DNA of 64,000 nt. It comes from Bacteroidaceae bacterium. GTDB lineage: Bacteria; Bacteroidota; Bacteroidia; Bacteroidales; Bacteroidaceae. Below are positions 8,581 through 17,291 of this stretch, piece by piece. The position numbers and the translations under genes were made by a program. Each line of letters starts with the position of its first letter. Position 1 is the first letter of the stretch. The notes below the pieces were generated by a model that saw only the letters and a program-made list of their open reading frames with translations, had not been told where the DNA came from and made no database searches. The stretch is from assembly GCA_016280445.1 (NCBI GenBank), contig JAEEGS010000013.1, positions 1-64,000 of the forward strand, written 5' to 3'.

Positions 8581-9792
8581 ATGTACGACATCAACCAAGT
8601 GCGCGCTGATTTCCCCATCCTCGCACGACAGATATACGGACACCCGCTCGTCTACCTTGACAACGCTGCCACCACCCAAAAGCCACGACAAGTGGTCGAG
8701 GCCATGGTGGACGAATACTACAACGTCAACGCCAACGTGCATCGTGGTGTCCACTATCTCTCCCAACAGGCTACCGACTTGCACGAGGCCAGCCGAGAGA
8801 CTGTGCGCCAGTTCATCCACGCCAAGAGCACAAACGAGATACTTTTCACGCGAGGCACCACCGAGAGCATCAACCTGCTTGCCTTCTCCTTCGGCGAAGC
8901 CTTCATCCACTCGGGCGATGAAATCATCGTCAGCACCCTCGAACATCACTCCAACATTGTGCCCTGGCAAATGCTCTGCCAGCGCAAAGATGCTGTGCTC
9001 AAGGTCATCCCCATGAACGATGATGGCCGTCTCGACCTTGAAGCCTACGAGAAGTTGTTGTCGGAGAAGACACGCCTCGTCTGCTGCACCCATGTCAGCA
9101 ATGTGCTCGGCACCCTCAACCCCGTTCATGATATCATCCGCATTGCGCATGAGCACGATGTGCCTGTCCTCATCGACGGTGCCCAATCTGTTCCTCACAT
9201 GTCCGTTGATGTCACCGCCCTTGACTGCGATTTCTTCGCTTTCTCTGGGCACAAAGTGTATGGTCCTACAGGTGTTGGTGTGCTCTACGGCAAAGAAAAC
9301 TGGCTGGACCGCATGCCTCCCTATCAAGGCGGAGGCGAAATGATTAAGAATGTCACTTTCGAGCGCACCACATACAATGCCCTGCCCTACAAGTTCGAAG
9401 CAGGCACACCTGACTACGTGGCCACCCACGCTTTGGCCACTGCACTCGACTACCTCACCGCTCTGGGCATGGAGAATGTCCACACCCACGAGCAGCAACT
9501 CACACGCTATACTCTCCAGCGCATGAGTGAAATCGAGGGCTTACACATTTACGGCCAAGACCACAACTCCGTCATCAGTTTCCAAGTGGGCAACATCCAC
9601 CATCTTGACCTCGGCACCCTGCTTGACCGCCTCGGCATCGCCGTGCGCACAGGCCACCACTGTGCCGAGCCTCTCATGCGGCGTCTTGGCATTGAGGGTA
9701 CTGTCCGCGCCTCTTTCGCCCTCTACAACACACAAGAAGAAGTGGATGCCCTCGTGGAAGGCATCCAGCGCGTGGCTAAAATGTTCGGATAA
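8581..9792 (+). CDS. sufS: Cysteine desulfurase SufS
   Basis: The 403-residue protein is a fold-type I PLP enzyme of the class V aminotransferase family. The PLP lysine lies in FSGHKVYGPTG (Lys225) and the sulfur-accepting cysteine in RTGHHCAEP (Cys361). LDNAATTQKP near the N-terminus is typical of the SufS group rather than IscS. It takes sulfur from L-cysteine as a persulfide for Fe-S cluster assembly. Its partners sufB, sufC and sufD lie 7-12 kb away on the other strand, so the suf system is split here. No SufE or SufU acceptor gene is visible in the window. Confidence 0.93.
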   Translation: MYDINQVRADFPILARQIYGHPLVYLDNAATTQKPRQVVEAMVDEYYNVNANVHRGVHYLSQQATDLHEASRETVRQFIHAKSTNEILFTRGTTESINLLAFSFGEAFIHSGDEIIVSTLEHHSNIVPWQMLCQRKDAVLKVIPMNDDGRLDLEAYEKLLSEKTRLVCCTHVSNVLGTLNPVHDIIRIAHEHDVPVLIDGAQSVPHMSVDVTALDCDFFAFSGHKVYGPTGVGVLYGKENWLDRMPPYQGGGEMIKNVTFERTTYNALPYKFEAGTPDYVATHALATALDYLTALGMENVHTHEQQLTRYTLQRMSEIEGLHIYGQDHNSVISFQVGNIHHLDLGTLLDRLGIAVRTGHHCAEPLMRRLGIEGTVRASFALYNTQEEVDALVEGIQRVAKMFG

Positions 9793-9842
9793 TACTCCAT
9801 TCCTCTTTTTTCAGCAGAAAGAGGACAAATCTTTCAGAAGAT

Positions 9843-10307
9843 TCAATAGATAATCTTCTTCCACAACGGCTCTTTCTCACGAGCAATGCGCTCCTGAAAC
9901 TTCGCATCGTCGTCCGACAAGTAATGAATGGCGTCGATGAGGCATATCACCGTGAAAATGAGCGGCAGAGGAATGGCATAACCAATGCCCACCGTGACGA
10001 GGCCAAACAACAGGTAGATGACTGTGAGCACAAGACCCACCACCAAATAACTGACTCCGCGGTCGTTGTTGCCCACGTAGAAATGGTGGATGCCATAACT
10101 TCCCAAGAGAATCGCCAGAATGGCTGCAACAGTCTTGTCCTTGGGTGACGCAACTGGAGGAACTGGATGAGGAGGTGGTGGTGGAGGTGGTGTCCCTGCT
10201 CCTGACTCACTCGTTACCTTTTGCTGGAGAGGGCATCCGCAATTAGGACACACAACAGCCTGATCTGAAATCTGCTGTCCACATTCTTTACATACAATCA
10301 GTGCCAT
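9843..10307 (-). CDS. Zinc-ribbon and TM2 domain membrane protein
   Basis: The 154-residue protein begins with a four-cysteine zinc ribbon (CKECG ... CPNCG, residues 7-24), then a Pro-rich linker (PPPPPPPHPVPPV) and a TM2 domain with two helices, including the signature LLGSYGIHHFYVGN. The polar tail ends in KKIIY. Such proteins sit in the inner membrane with the ribbon facing the cytoplasm; their function is not well defined. The gene converges with sufS and has its own promoter. Confidence 0.85.
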   Translation of the reverse strand: MALIVCKECGQQISDQAVVCPNCGCPLQQKVTSESGAGTPPPPPPPHPVPPVASPKDKTVAAILAILLGSYGIHHFYVGNNDRGVSYLVVGLVLTVIYLLFGLVTVGIGYAIPLPLIFTVICLIDAIHYLSDDDAKFQERIAREKEPLWKKIIY

Positions 10308-10336
10308 AATATCATGTTTATTTTAGTCTTGCCATG

Positions 10337-10344
10337 CAAAGTTA
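10337..10344 (-). promoter_or_regulatory. Promoter of the TM2 protein gene
   Basis: On the minus strand the box reads TAACTTTG within TAATCGTAACTTTGCA, 30 bases before the start codon. The same TAATCGTAACTTTG string occurs in the neighbouring plus-strand repeat copies. Confidence 0.75.
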
Positions 10345-10366
10345 CGATTAGGCAGACACAACAACA

Positions 10367-10562
10367 AACTTTTTTTGGTTTTTCGCTCACTTAATCGTAA
10401 CTTTGGCTCTGCCGAACTTACTCACGCTTGGAAAAAAACAATAACTTTGGTTTTTCGCTCACTTAATCGACGTTGGCTCCGCCGAAGTTACTCACGCTCG
10501 ACAAAACAATAAAAACCGGTTTTTCTTGTTTTTGTGCTCACTTACCCGTATCTTTGCACCCA
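10367..10562 (+). repeat. Triple promoter-cassette tandem repeat upstream of hisS
   Basis: Three successive copies of roughly 62-70 bases lie at about 10367-10430, 10431-10500 and 10501-10562. The first two share GGTTTTTCGCTCACTTAATCG and a GGCTCYGCCGAA core followed by TACTCACGCT. The first retains an intact TAACTTTG. In the second the box has decayed (GACGTTGG). The third carries the TATCTTTG box that serves hisS and nearly matches 6203-6265. Confidence 0.8.
10549..10556 (+). promoter_or_regulatory. Promoter of hisS
   Basis: TATCTTTG follows a TTG at 10526-10528 with a 20-base spacer and is followed by CACCC. It lies 19 bases before the ATG at 10576. Confidence 0.82.
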
Positions 10563-10575
10563 AATTGAATTTGAT

Positions 10576-11934
10576 ATGGCACAAAAACCAAGCATACCAA
10601 AGGGTACACGCGACTTTTCGCCAGTAGAGATGGCAAAGCGCAACTATATTTTCAACACCATCAGGGAGGTGTATGCCCTGTATGGTTTCCAACAAATCGA
10701 GACACCTGCCATGGAGAACTTGTCCACCCTGATGGGCAAGTATGGCGAGGAGGGTGACAAGTTGCTCTTCAAGATTCTGAACTCGGGTGACTTCCTGCAT
10801 GGCATGACTGCCGATGAGGTGGCGACAACCAGCACCTTGAAGTTGGCGGCACACTTCTGCGAAAAGGGATTGCGCTACGACCTGACCGTTCCGTTTGCCC
10901 GTTATGTGGTGCAGCATCGAGAGGAACTGGCATTACCCTTTAAGCGTTACCAGATTCAGCCCGTGTGGCGTGCTGACCGTCCACAGAAGGGACGATACAG
11001 GGAGTTTTACCAGTGTGACGCAGACGTGGTGGGCAGCAACTCACTGCTGAACGAAGTGGAATTGATGCAGATTGTGGACACGGTGTTTGCACGGTTGGGA
11101 GTTCGTGTATGCATCAAGATGAACAACCGCAAGATTCTGACGGGCATCGCCGAACTGATGGGTGCGGCAGAAAGGATTGTGGACATCACGGTGGCCATAG
11201 ACAAGTTGGACAAGATTGGTTTGGAGGCTGTGAATGCGGAACTGGCTGATGCAGGCATCAATGCTGAGGCCATCGAGCGCCTGCAACCCATCATCCAATT
11301 GAGCGGTTCGAACACTGAGAAGATTGCCACGATGCGAGAGGTGCTGAAGGACTCGGAGGTGGGTATGAAGGGCGTAGATGAGATGGAGTGGATTCTCTCG
11401 AAGTTGGGAGGGCTGAAGAATGCCGTGGAACTTGACCTGACACTGGCTCGTGGCCTGAACTACTACACTGGCGCCATCTTCGAAGTGAAGGCATTGGATG
11501 TGGAGATGGGTTCCATCACGGGAGGTGGCCGCTACGACAACCTGACAGGCATCTTTGGCATGCCAGGACTGAGTGGTGTTGGCATCTCGTTTGGCGCTGA
11601 CAGAATTTACGATGTGCTGAATCAGTTGGACCTCTATCCGAAGGAGGCCGTAAACGCCACACAACTCCTGTTCGTCAACTTTGGCGAGAAGGAGGCGGAC
11701 TTCTGCCTGCCCGTGTTGGCAAAGGTGCGCGAGGCGGGCATCTGTGCAGAGATTTACCCTGATGCGACAAAGATGAAGAAGCAGATGGCGTATGCCAATG
11801 CCAAGGGCATCCCATTTGTCGCCATCGTGGGCGAGACGGAGTTGGCAGAGGGGAAACTGAACCTGAAGAACATGACCACGGGCGAACAGCAGTTGGTGAC
11901 AGCCGACGAACTGGTGACAGCCATGCTCGCATAA
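10576..11934 (+). CDS. hisS: Histidyl-tRNA synthetase
   Basis: The start at 10576 ([16 protein letters not shown]) is the family's usual N-terminus and follows the promoter; an in-frame ATG at 10534 would precede the -7 box. The 452-residue protein has class II motif 2 ([17 protein letters not shown]), the histidine-specific [13 protein letters not shown] and a motif 3 region (GISFGADRI). The C-terminal anticodon-binding domain starts at about residue 355. It charges tRNA-His in the cytoplasm. The gene is monocistronic, with a promoter array before it and a terminator after it. Confidence 0.96.
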   Translation: MAQKPSIPKGTRDFSPVEMAKRNYIFNTIREVYALYGFQQIETPAMENLSTLMGKYGEEGDKLLFKILNSGDFLHGMTADEVATTSTLKLAAHFCEKGLRYDLTVPFARYVVQHREELALPFKRYQIQPVWRADRPQKGRYREFYQCDADVVGSNSLLNEVELMQIVDTVFARLGVRVCIKMNNRKILTGIAELMGAAERIVDITVAIDKLDKIGLEAVNAELADAGINAEAIERLQPIIQLSGSNTEKIATMREVLKDSEVGMKGVDEMEWILSKLGGLKNAVELDLTLARGLNYYTGAIFEVKALDVEMGSITGGGRYDNLTGIFGMPGLSGVGISFGADRIYDVLNQLDLYPKEAVNATQLLFVNFGEKEADFCLPVLAKVREAGICAEIYPDATKMKKQMAYANAKGIPFVAIVGETELAEGKLNLKNMTTGEQQLVTADELVTAMLA

Positions 11935-11956
11935 AGTCTCCGTCACGTATCAACAC

Positions 11957-12003
11957 AAAAAGAGGGGGATGCACACCGTATGTGCATCCCCCCCTTCTTT
12001 TTT
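11957..12003. terminator. Bidirectional intrinsic terminator between hisS and the receiver gene
   Basis: A stem of GGGGGATGCACA with TGTGCATCCCCC around a 4-base loop has A/T runs on both sides. It serves hisS and the convergent receiver-domain gene. Confidence 0.85.
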
Positions 12004-12025
12004 CCTGTTTCGTCCAAGGAGAACA

Positions 12026-12454
12026 TCATGTATGCAACTGACGCTTTGCAGCCTGCAAGTTCAGTTGTGTCGTGACACTGCTCAGGAGTTTCTCCATGAT
12101 GATGGGCTTGTTGATGAAGTCGTTGGCACCCAGTTGGAAACCCTTTGAGATGTCCTGCTCGGAGTTGAGAGCCGAGAGGATGATGATGGGCAGCTCCTTC
12201 GTCTTCTCGTCGGCACGGAGACGACGAATAACTTCAAAACCATCGATGCCTGGCATCATCAGGTCGAGCAACACGAGGTCTGGCATCTTCTTGGCAATAG
12301 CATCAAGCGCAGCCTGACCACCATTGGCAGTGCGGATTTCGAAGGTGTACTGAGAGAGCATCTTCTTGATGAGAAGGATGTTCAATGGAACATCGTCGAC
12401 AACGAGAACGGATAAACTTTCTACGTTAATTCCTGGTGTTAGTTGTTCATTCAT
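12026..12454 (-). CDS. Single-domain response regulator (receiver only)
   Basis: The 142-residue protein is a CheY-like receiver and nothing more: the acidic pair in VVDDVP, the phosphoacceptor Asp64 in LLDLMMPG, a Ser in ILSALN and the conserved Lys in INKP. No output domain follows. It lies 36 bases downstream of the zinc-ribbon protein gene and is probably expressed with it, so the two may form one signalling unit. No histidine kinase is encoded nearby. Confidence 0.9.
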   Translation of the reverse strand: MNEQLTPGINVESLSVLVVDDVPLNILLIKKMLSQYTFEIRTANGGQAALDAIAKKMPDLVLLDLMMPGIDGFEVIRRLRADEKTKELPIIILSALNSEQDISKGFQLGANDFINKPIIMEKLLSSVTTQLNLQAAKRQLHT

Positions 12455-12490
12455 ATTGCTTGAGTTTTTATTAATTAGTTGCTATATCAA

Positions 12491-13975
12491 TCAGGCAAGG
12501 GTTGGCTCATCCTGCGCGGAAGGCTCCTTTTTCTCTTTCTCATCAACATGATGGTAGGCAAAACTGTCATCCGGATTAGGCGAGATGAAGCCCATCTCCT
12601 TAATGAAGTCGTCGATGGTGGACTGATTGCCCTGCAGTTTCATGTAAGTGTAGCAGATGTGCTCCCCTGGACGGAGAATGCTCTGTGCCGCACGGATGGT
12701 CTCCGAGAGCATGACCTGGAAATTGATGATGCTCTCCTCCGTGTCGCCCGTATAGTCGCGCACCACAGAACCAACATAAGTGATATTGTTGGCAGCCGAT
12801 ACCTTGTTGTTGGGGAAATACTGACACACCAACTCGATGACCTCCGGACGAATCGCCGCCGTGATGCCATCCTCGTCGAGAATCCATATCTTGCCCACAA
12901 GAAGGTCACCGCTGATGTTGCCCGAGAACTTCTGCTCAGCCAACAGCCGGATGCGGCTCACCAGACGGTTATACTCAATGTAGTTATCGTAGAACTCCGT
13001 GTAGATGGTGAACCCGATGTTGGGCGAAATGATGGACTGCTTGCCCTCAGACGTAATCTCGTAGATGTTGAAATCCTGCGGAATCAGTTCATCAGCGTCA
13101 TGCGTCGTCTTGCAACTCGTGCAAAGCGTCTTCGACTTCGGCTCGATGAACGTGTTGCCGCAAGTGTTGCAGGTGTAAATCACCGCAGGGCGGTCATAAT
13201 CCATACCAATGTGCTGCAGCACCTTATGACACTTGGGGCAACGCAACTGACCGCCAAAATTGTATGTATGCTCGGGGCTGACATTGGCACAGCGGAAATG
13301 GTGAATCACCTCCTCCGTCTGGATGGATGACTGTCCGCATTTCGGACAGGTTTGTATGTAAAGCAAATGCGAGTGCAGACACGACGGACACAGATACACC
13401 TTGTTCACAAACTTCGTGGTCCGGAAGAGCCCCTTCTCCGTCATCGACTGCATGAAGACAAAATACTCCGACAACTCATACTGACTCAACCTGTAGAACA
13501 AATCGAACACAGGAATCACATACCCCGTCGAAGCCGACACATCAAGTTTAGGCTCCAACACCGTCTTCTTGCGAGAAATGAGATAGCGAGTCAGCCGGAT
13601 GAAGAACTGGTTCGACGACATGATAGGATCCTCCGTCGCATTCAGACCGATGAGCGTGTTATAGTCAATGATGTTCTCCACCGCAGTCAGCACATCCATG
13701 CTATTCCAGTCATCCGCATATCCGTCGATGATTTCATCATAGTTGTCCATCTTTCCCTTCAGAGACTTCGACACGAAGAAGGGCTTGTAGCAGCACTTGG
13801 TCGAAGTGACGGGGTTGATGCTATTGAGAATAGTCTTCGTCTCCTCAGGCGAGTTATTGACGATGAACACCACATCGAAAAGATACTCGGGAAAGTCAGG
13901 ACTCTCATCGAGCGCGAACGGGCTATCGAGCAGAAGCACCCGTCGGTCGCCATCATTATTTTGAATCGTAATCAT
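12491..13975 (-). CDS. Multi-cysteine zinc-ribbon signalling protein, TackOD1-like
   Basis: The start at 13975 (MITIQNNDGDRR) is preferred; an upstream in-frame ATG at 14026 adds 17 mostly hydrophobic residues. The 494-residue protein has an N-terminal alpha/beta segment (VLLLDSP, VFIVNNSPEE) that looks like a degenerate receiver fold. A central region (about residues 205-310) holds eleven cysteines, mostly in CxxC pairs (CPSC, CPKC, CPKC, CNTC, CTSC), and a C-terminal globular region of about 190 residues follows. The cysteine pattern resembles the TackOD1 output domain known from archaeal and bacterial signalling proteins. That assignment is from memory of the family and unverified. Coupling with the lone receiver downstream supports a signalling role. 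Confidence 0.55.
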   Translation of the reverse strand: MITIQNNDGDRRVLLLDSPFALDESPDFPEYLFDVVFIVNNSPEETKTILNSINPVTSTKCCYKPFFVSKSLKGKMDNYDEIIDGYADDWNSMDVLTAVENIIDYNTLIGLNATEDPIMSSNQFFIRLTRYLISRKKTVLEPKLDVSASTGYVIPVFDLFYRLSQYELSEYFVFMQSMTEKGLFRTTKFVNKVYLCPSCLHSHLLYIQTCPKCGQSSIQTEEVIHHFRCANVSPEHTYNFGGQLRCPKCHKVLQHIGMDYDRPAVIYTCNTCGNTFIEPKSKTLCTSCKTTHDADELIPQDFNIYEITSEGKQSIISPNIGFTIYTEFYDNYIEYNRLVSRIRLLAEQKFSGNISGDLLVGKIWILDEDGITAAIRPEVIELVCQYFPNNKVSAANNITYVGSVVRDYTGDTEESIINFQVMLSETIRAAQSILRPGEHICYTYMKLQGNQSTIDDFIKEMGFISPNPDDSFAYHHVDEKEKKEPSAQDEPTLA

Positions 13976-14066
13976 ATAGAAAAGTAGAAGTAGTAAAGAG
14001 TATAAAGGCGACTCCCCTCCCCCCAAAAAAGAAGGTCAGCTGTGTCATCACCTATTCGTCAAGTTG

Positions 14067-14074
14067 CAAATTTA
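14067..14074 (-). promoter_or_regulatory. Promoter of the zinc-ribbon/receiver operon
   Basis: The minus strand reads TAAATTTG followed by C, in the 229-base gap with the DUF3109 gene and about 90 bases before the start at 13975. No other structure was recognised in this gap. Confidence 0.6.
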
Positions 14075-14204
14075 TGATATTTTTTTCATAAAAAACAGTT
14101 TGGGAGGATTTTTTTTGAAAAAAGACTCCTTTTTACTCATTTTCATAGCAGTCTGTAGTCGTTTATGACTCAAAAAGAGGACTTTTTCGTGTTTTCATCA
14201 TGTA

Positions 14205-14786
14205 TCAATCCAAATAACCCGCTTTCTTCAACTCTCGAGCCGCCAAATCGCACTCATCCCACCATGCCTGACCGAAACGACGGATGAGCGGTTCCTTGAG
14301 AAATTGATAGACAGGCATCTGGAGTTTCTCACCTAATTCACGTGCTGGCTGGCAAATGTTCCACTTGTGAACATTAACCGCTGTCATGTCACCGACAGTG
14401 GAGAGCCGCACGGGATAAAGAGCACAAGACATGGGCTTTCGCCAATGAAAGCGACCACAACGATAAGCAGACTCAATGGCACAAAAAGCACATTCCCCCT
14501 CATGCTTTACAAACACGCAGTCTTTCCCATTGACTATTTGGGTGACCAGGTCGCCATCTCGATCAGGATAAACCACGCCTTCCGCATCAATCTGCCGCTG
14601 TGCCTCAGGAGTGAGATCGGCCCACACTACCTCAAGGGAATCTTCCAAGAGTCCCACCTCTTCCATATCAACGGGGGCACCAGCATCGCCTTCCACACAG
14701 CAAAGGCCATGACACTTTTCCAAATCGCAACAAAAAAACACTTTGAAGAGGTCGAGCGAAACAAGGGTGTTAAGTATCTCAATCAT
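14205..14786 (-). CDS. DUF3109 family cysteine-rich protein
   Basis: The start at 14786 (MIEILNTLVSLDLF) is chosen because its ATG overlaps the ribF stop as ATGA; the longer frame would overlap ribF by 40 bases. The 193-residue protein has the conserved CCDLEKCHGLCCVEGDAG, later CAFCAIE and RKPMSCALYPVR. The cysteines suggest metal or Fe-S binding, as in related zinc/iron-chelating families, but the function of DUF3109 is not known. It is the second gene of a two-gene unit with ribF. Confidence 0.85.
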   Translation of the reverse strand: MIEILNTLVSLDLFKVFFCCDLEKCHGLCCVEGDAGAPVDMEEVGLLEDSLEVVWADLTPEAQRQIDAEGVVYPDRDGDLVTQIVNGKDCVFVKHEGECAFCAIESAYRCGRFHWRKPMSCALYPVRLSTVGDMTAVNVHKWNICQPARELGEKLQMPVYQFLKEPLIRRFGQAWWDECDLAARELKKAGYLD

Positions 14787-15772
14787 AGGCAAGATGGGGT
14801 GTTTGACAATAGTGAGCGACATGCTTTTTCGTCTTCAGCCAACTGAAGACGAAGTTTTTCCAAAGAGTCAAATTCTCGTTCCTTACGTAAGTGACGCAAC
14901 AATTCCACCTTCAATGTGGCACCGTAAAGGTTACCCTCATAATCAAAAACGTGTACCTCGATGCTACGCTGTTGACCATTGTGGAGAGTTGGCCGCGTAC
15001 CCACATTGAGCATACCGAAGAAGCCTGATGCCAGAGAAGAGGAAAGGCCTATGGAAGAAGTCTTATCTGAGATGAAAGTGTTGACAAGATATACGCCATT
15101 CTCTGGAATGAGTTTGTTGACGTCCACTTGCAGATTGGCTGTTGGATAGCCCAATTTCCTCCCATTTTGAAAACCTTGCACCACTTCTCCCTGCAAGAAA
15201 TAGTTGTAGCCGAGAAGTTCGTGGGCATGTTCAACATCACCCACCAGCAAGGCGTTTCTCACCATGGTGGAAGATATTTTCCCTTCACCTCTTAGTTCGT
15301 CACACTTCACCACTTCGATTCCCATAGCTGCACCTATCGCCTGACATCCTCCAAAGTTCATGCCATCGTGTCCGAAGCGATTGTCATACCCCATCAACAA
15401 TGTCTGAACATGCAGACCCTCTTTCAATACCACGTGCATAAATTCGGATGCTGTCATAGAAGCCACTTCTTCTGTGAAAGGCAACATCACCACCCTGTCA
15501 ACACCTGCCTCCAACAACAAGGAGACTTTCTCTTCTGCCAATGTCAGCATACTTAACGGAGTGGAGGAACGGAGCACTTGCAGGGGGTGGTTGGGGAATG
15601 TGACAACCAATGCGTCAAGCCCTTTTTCGTGTGCCTGACGAACCACCTGATCCACCATAAACCGATGTCCCCGGTGCACCCCGTCAAAAGTGCCAATGGT
15701 TGCCATACAGGGAGCCGTCCCCGTCAATTTTCCATATGTTTCCACTTTTTTTAGCATTTTATCATGCTCCAT
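14783..15772 (-). CDS. ribF: Bifunctional riboflavin kinase / FAD synthetase
   Basis: The 329-residue protein has an N-terminal nucleotidyl-transferase domain with TIGTFDGVHRGHR and a C-terminal flavokinase domain with LGYPTANLQ and GVYLVNTF. It converts riboflavin to FMN and then FAD in the cytoplasm. The stop overlaps the DUF3109 start by ATGA. No flavin riboswitch and no clear -7 box were seen upstream, although the divergent small gene has one. Confidence 0.94.
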   Translation of the reverse strand: MEHDKMLKKVETYGKLTGTAPCMATIGTFDGVHRGHRFMVDQVVRQAHEKGLDALVVTFPNHPLQVLRSSTPLSMLTLAEEKVSLLLEAGVDRVVMLPFTEEVASMTASEFMHVVLKEGLHVQTLLMGYDNRFGHDGMNFGGCQAIGAAMGIEVVKCDELRGEGKISSTMVRNALLVGDVEHAHELLGYNYFLQGEVVQGFQNGRKLGYPTANLQVDVNKLIPENGVYLVNTFISDKTSSIGLSSSLASGFFGMLNVGTRPTLHNGQQRSIEVHVFDYEGNLYGATLKVELLRHLRKEREFDSLEKLRLQLAEDEKACRSLLSNTPSCL

Positions 15773-15786
15773 TCATTTATAATCCT

Positions 15787-15794
15787 TACCTTTG
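15787..15794 (+). promoter_or_regulatory. Promoter of the 68-residue small protein gene
   Basis: TACCTTTG lies 45 bases before the ATG at 15840, in the divergent gap with ribF. It supports the reality of the short gene. Confidence 0.65.
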
Positions 15795-15839
15795 TGCTCA
15801 AGTAACAAACAATCATTCTTTGAAAAAGGACAATTGAAT

Positions 15840-16046
15840 ATGTCTTGCACCTCAAACACTCAAAAGAAAACCTACATTTGCCCCACTATTTGTGTCTCTT
15901 TCATAGAAGACACCTTCATGATATGTCAAACGACCCAATCTCTTCGTATCAAAAGTGGAACCGCAAACAATTCCACCTGTTTCTCAAAAGAGCGCAATAG
16001 TGAAGTGTCGGATGAAAGCATCGGCTTTGGTGCATTGTGGGAATAA
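15840..16046 (+). CDS. Small cysteine-containing protein of unknown function
   Basis: This 68-residue frame starts at 15840 (MSCTSNTQKKTYICP) after a promoter box and an AAAAAGGA stretch. It does not overlap any larger gene; it lies between divergent ribF and convergent sufD. The N-terminal pattern KKTYxxPxxxxxxIE and the acidic aromatic end FGALWE recall a loose class of abundant short Bacteroidales proteins of unknown function. There is no signal peptide and no transmembrane helix. Five cysteines are present. The gene call rests on context and pattern, not on a recognised family. Confidence 0.5.
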   Translation: MSCTSNTQKKTYICPTICVSFIEDTFMICQTTQSLRIKSGTANNSTCFSKERNSEVSDESIGFGALWE

Positions 16047-16073
16047 CCCTTTTCTTCCCTCTTCCTCTTTTTC

Positions 16074-17291
16074 TCATTTACACAGACGACAGTCTTCACA
16101 TTTGTCGAGTTCGCCGCGAAAACGTTTCTCCACTTTGACATAAAGACGTTGGCGAAGGGACTCATTTTTTATTTGGTCAATGACCTGTCCCATAAAGGCA
16201 TTTTTAAGCAATGTCCGTGCCTCGGCTTCGGGAATGCCGCGTTGCCGCATATAAAACAGAGCCGTCTCGTCCATCACACCCACCGTGGAACCATGAGCAC
16301 ACTTCACATCGTCGGCATAAATCTCAAGCATCGGTTGGGTGTACATCCTTCCGTCGGGAGAGGCACAAAGGTTTGCATTGGTCTCTTGCGAGATGGTATT
16401 CTGTGCATCTTTCTCCACTAAAATCTTTCCAGCAAAAGCACCCACCGATTGATCATCCACCACATATCTGTATAGTTCATTCGACTGACAATTAGCCACT
16501 TCATGACGGATAAGCGTGTTGTTATCTATCCGTTGGGAACCGCTGCCAATGGCACAACCATTCAGCGTCGCCTCTGAGTTTTCGCCCTGAAGATAAACAT
16601 CACAGAGGTTCCGTGTCTGGCCGTTGAAAAGCGTGATGCTATTGTGCTTGACAGAACAATCACGCCCCTCTCGAATGTACACATTGGAGAAACGTGAACA
16701 CAAGGGGGTGGTTTCCTCTATCTCATAGAGGTCAAGACGAGCATTGTCGTGGCAATAAACTTCCATCACCTGAGTGACAAGGAACCGTTGTTTGTCAGTA
16801 GCGTGGTCATTGATAATCAGCGTGGCCTCGGAACCTTGTTCCATCACAACGAGAATGCGTCTGTTCATCATGGTAGCAGCCGTTCCCTTCAGCCAATTGT
16901 CAACCACAATGGGGTCAGCCACACGAGTGTTCTTGGGCACATAAACCAGTAGAGCATCATGCACCAACGCTGTGTTCAGTGCCGTAATAGCATCAGAACC
17001 GTCAGCCACTTGATGGTAATAAGGAGTTACGTCAATAGGCGCATCCTTCATATTATATATGTACGCGGATGGTTTGACCGTCAAGGGCGAAAGAGAGATG
17101 CCATAGTTAGGAGCAAAGGCCACATTTACATCGGTATACTTGTAGCGCTCCACCTTTTTGGCAGGAAAGCCCACCTGTCGGAAAGCCTCAAAGGCCGCAT
17201 CACGCACAAGATTCATCACAGGGCAGCTACGTTCCTTGATGACACCGGATGCTTCATGATAGAGTTCTATGTATTGCTGTTCGCTCTTCAT
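16074..17291 (-). CDS. sufD: Fe-S cluster scaffold protein SufD
   Basis: The 405-residue protein has the SufBD beta-helix core. Features include FPAKKVERYKYTDV near the N-terminus and, towards the C-terminus, KCAHGSTVGVMDETALFYMRQRGI with the conserved His. It pairs with SufB and the SufC ATPase to build and transfer Fe-S clusters in the cytoplasm. The start overlaps the sufC stop by ATGA (17288-17291). It is the last gene of the long minus-strand operon. Confidence 0.94.
   Translation of the reverse strand: MKSEQQYIELYHEASGVIKERSCPVMNLVRDAAFEAFRQVGFPAKKVERYKYTDVNVAFAPNYGISLSPLTVKPSAYIYNMKDAPIDVTPYYHQVADGSDAITALNTALVHDALLVYVPKNTRVADPIVVDNWLKGTAATMMNRRILVVMEQGSEATLIINDHATDKQRFLVTQVMEVYCHDNARLDLYEIEETTPLCSRFSNVYIREGRDCSVKHNSITLFNGQTRNLCDVYLQGENSEATLNGCAIGSGSQRIDNNTLIRHEVANCQSNELYRYVVDDQSVGAFAGKILVEKDAQNTISQETNANLCASPDGRMYTQPMLEIYADDVKCAHGSTVGVMDETALFYMRQRGIPEAEARTLLKNAFMGQVIDQIKNESLRQRLYVKVEKRFRGELDKCEDCRLCK

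Noticed and set aside
9800..9842. Terminator between sufS and the TM2 gene
   Set aside because: A short CCTCTTTTTT/AGAAAGAGG pairing exists but is weak and lacks a clear T run in the right place.
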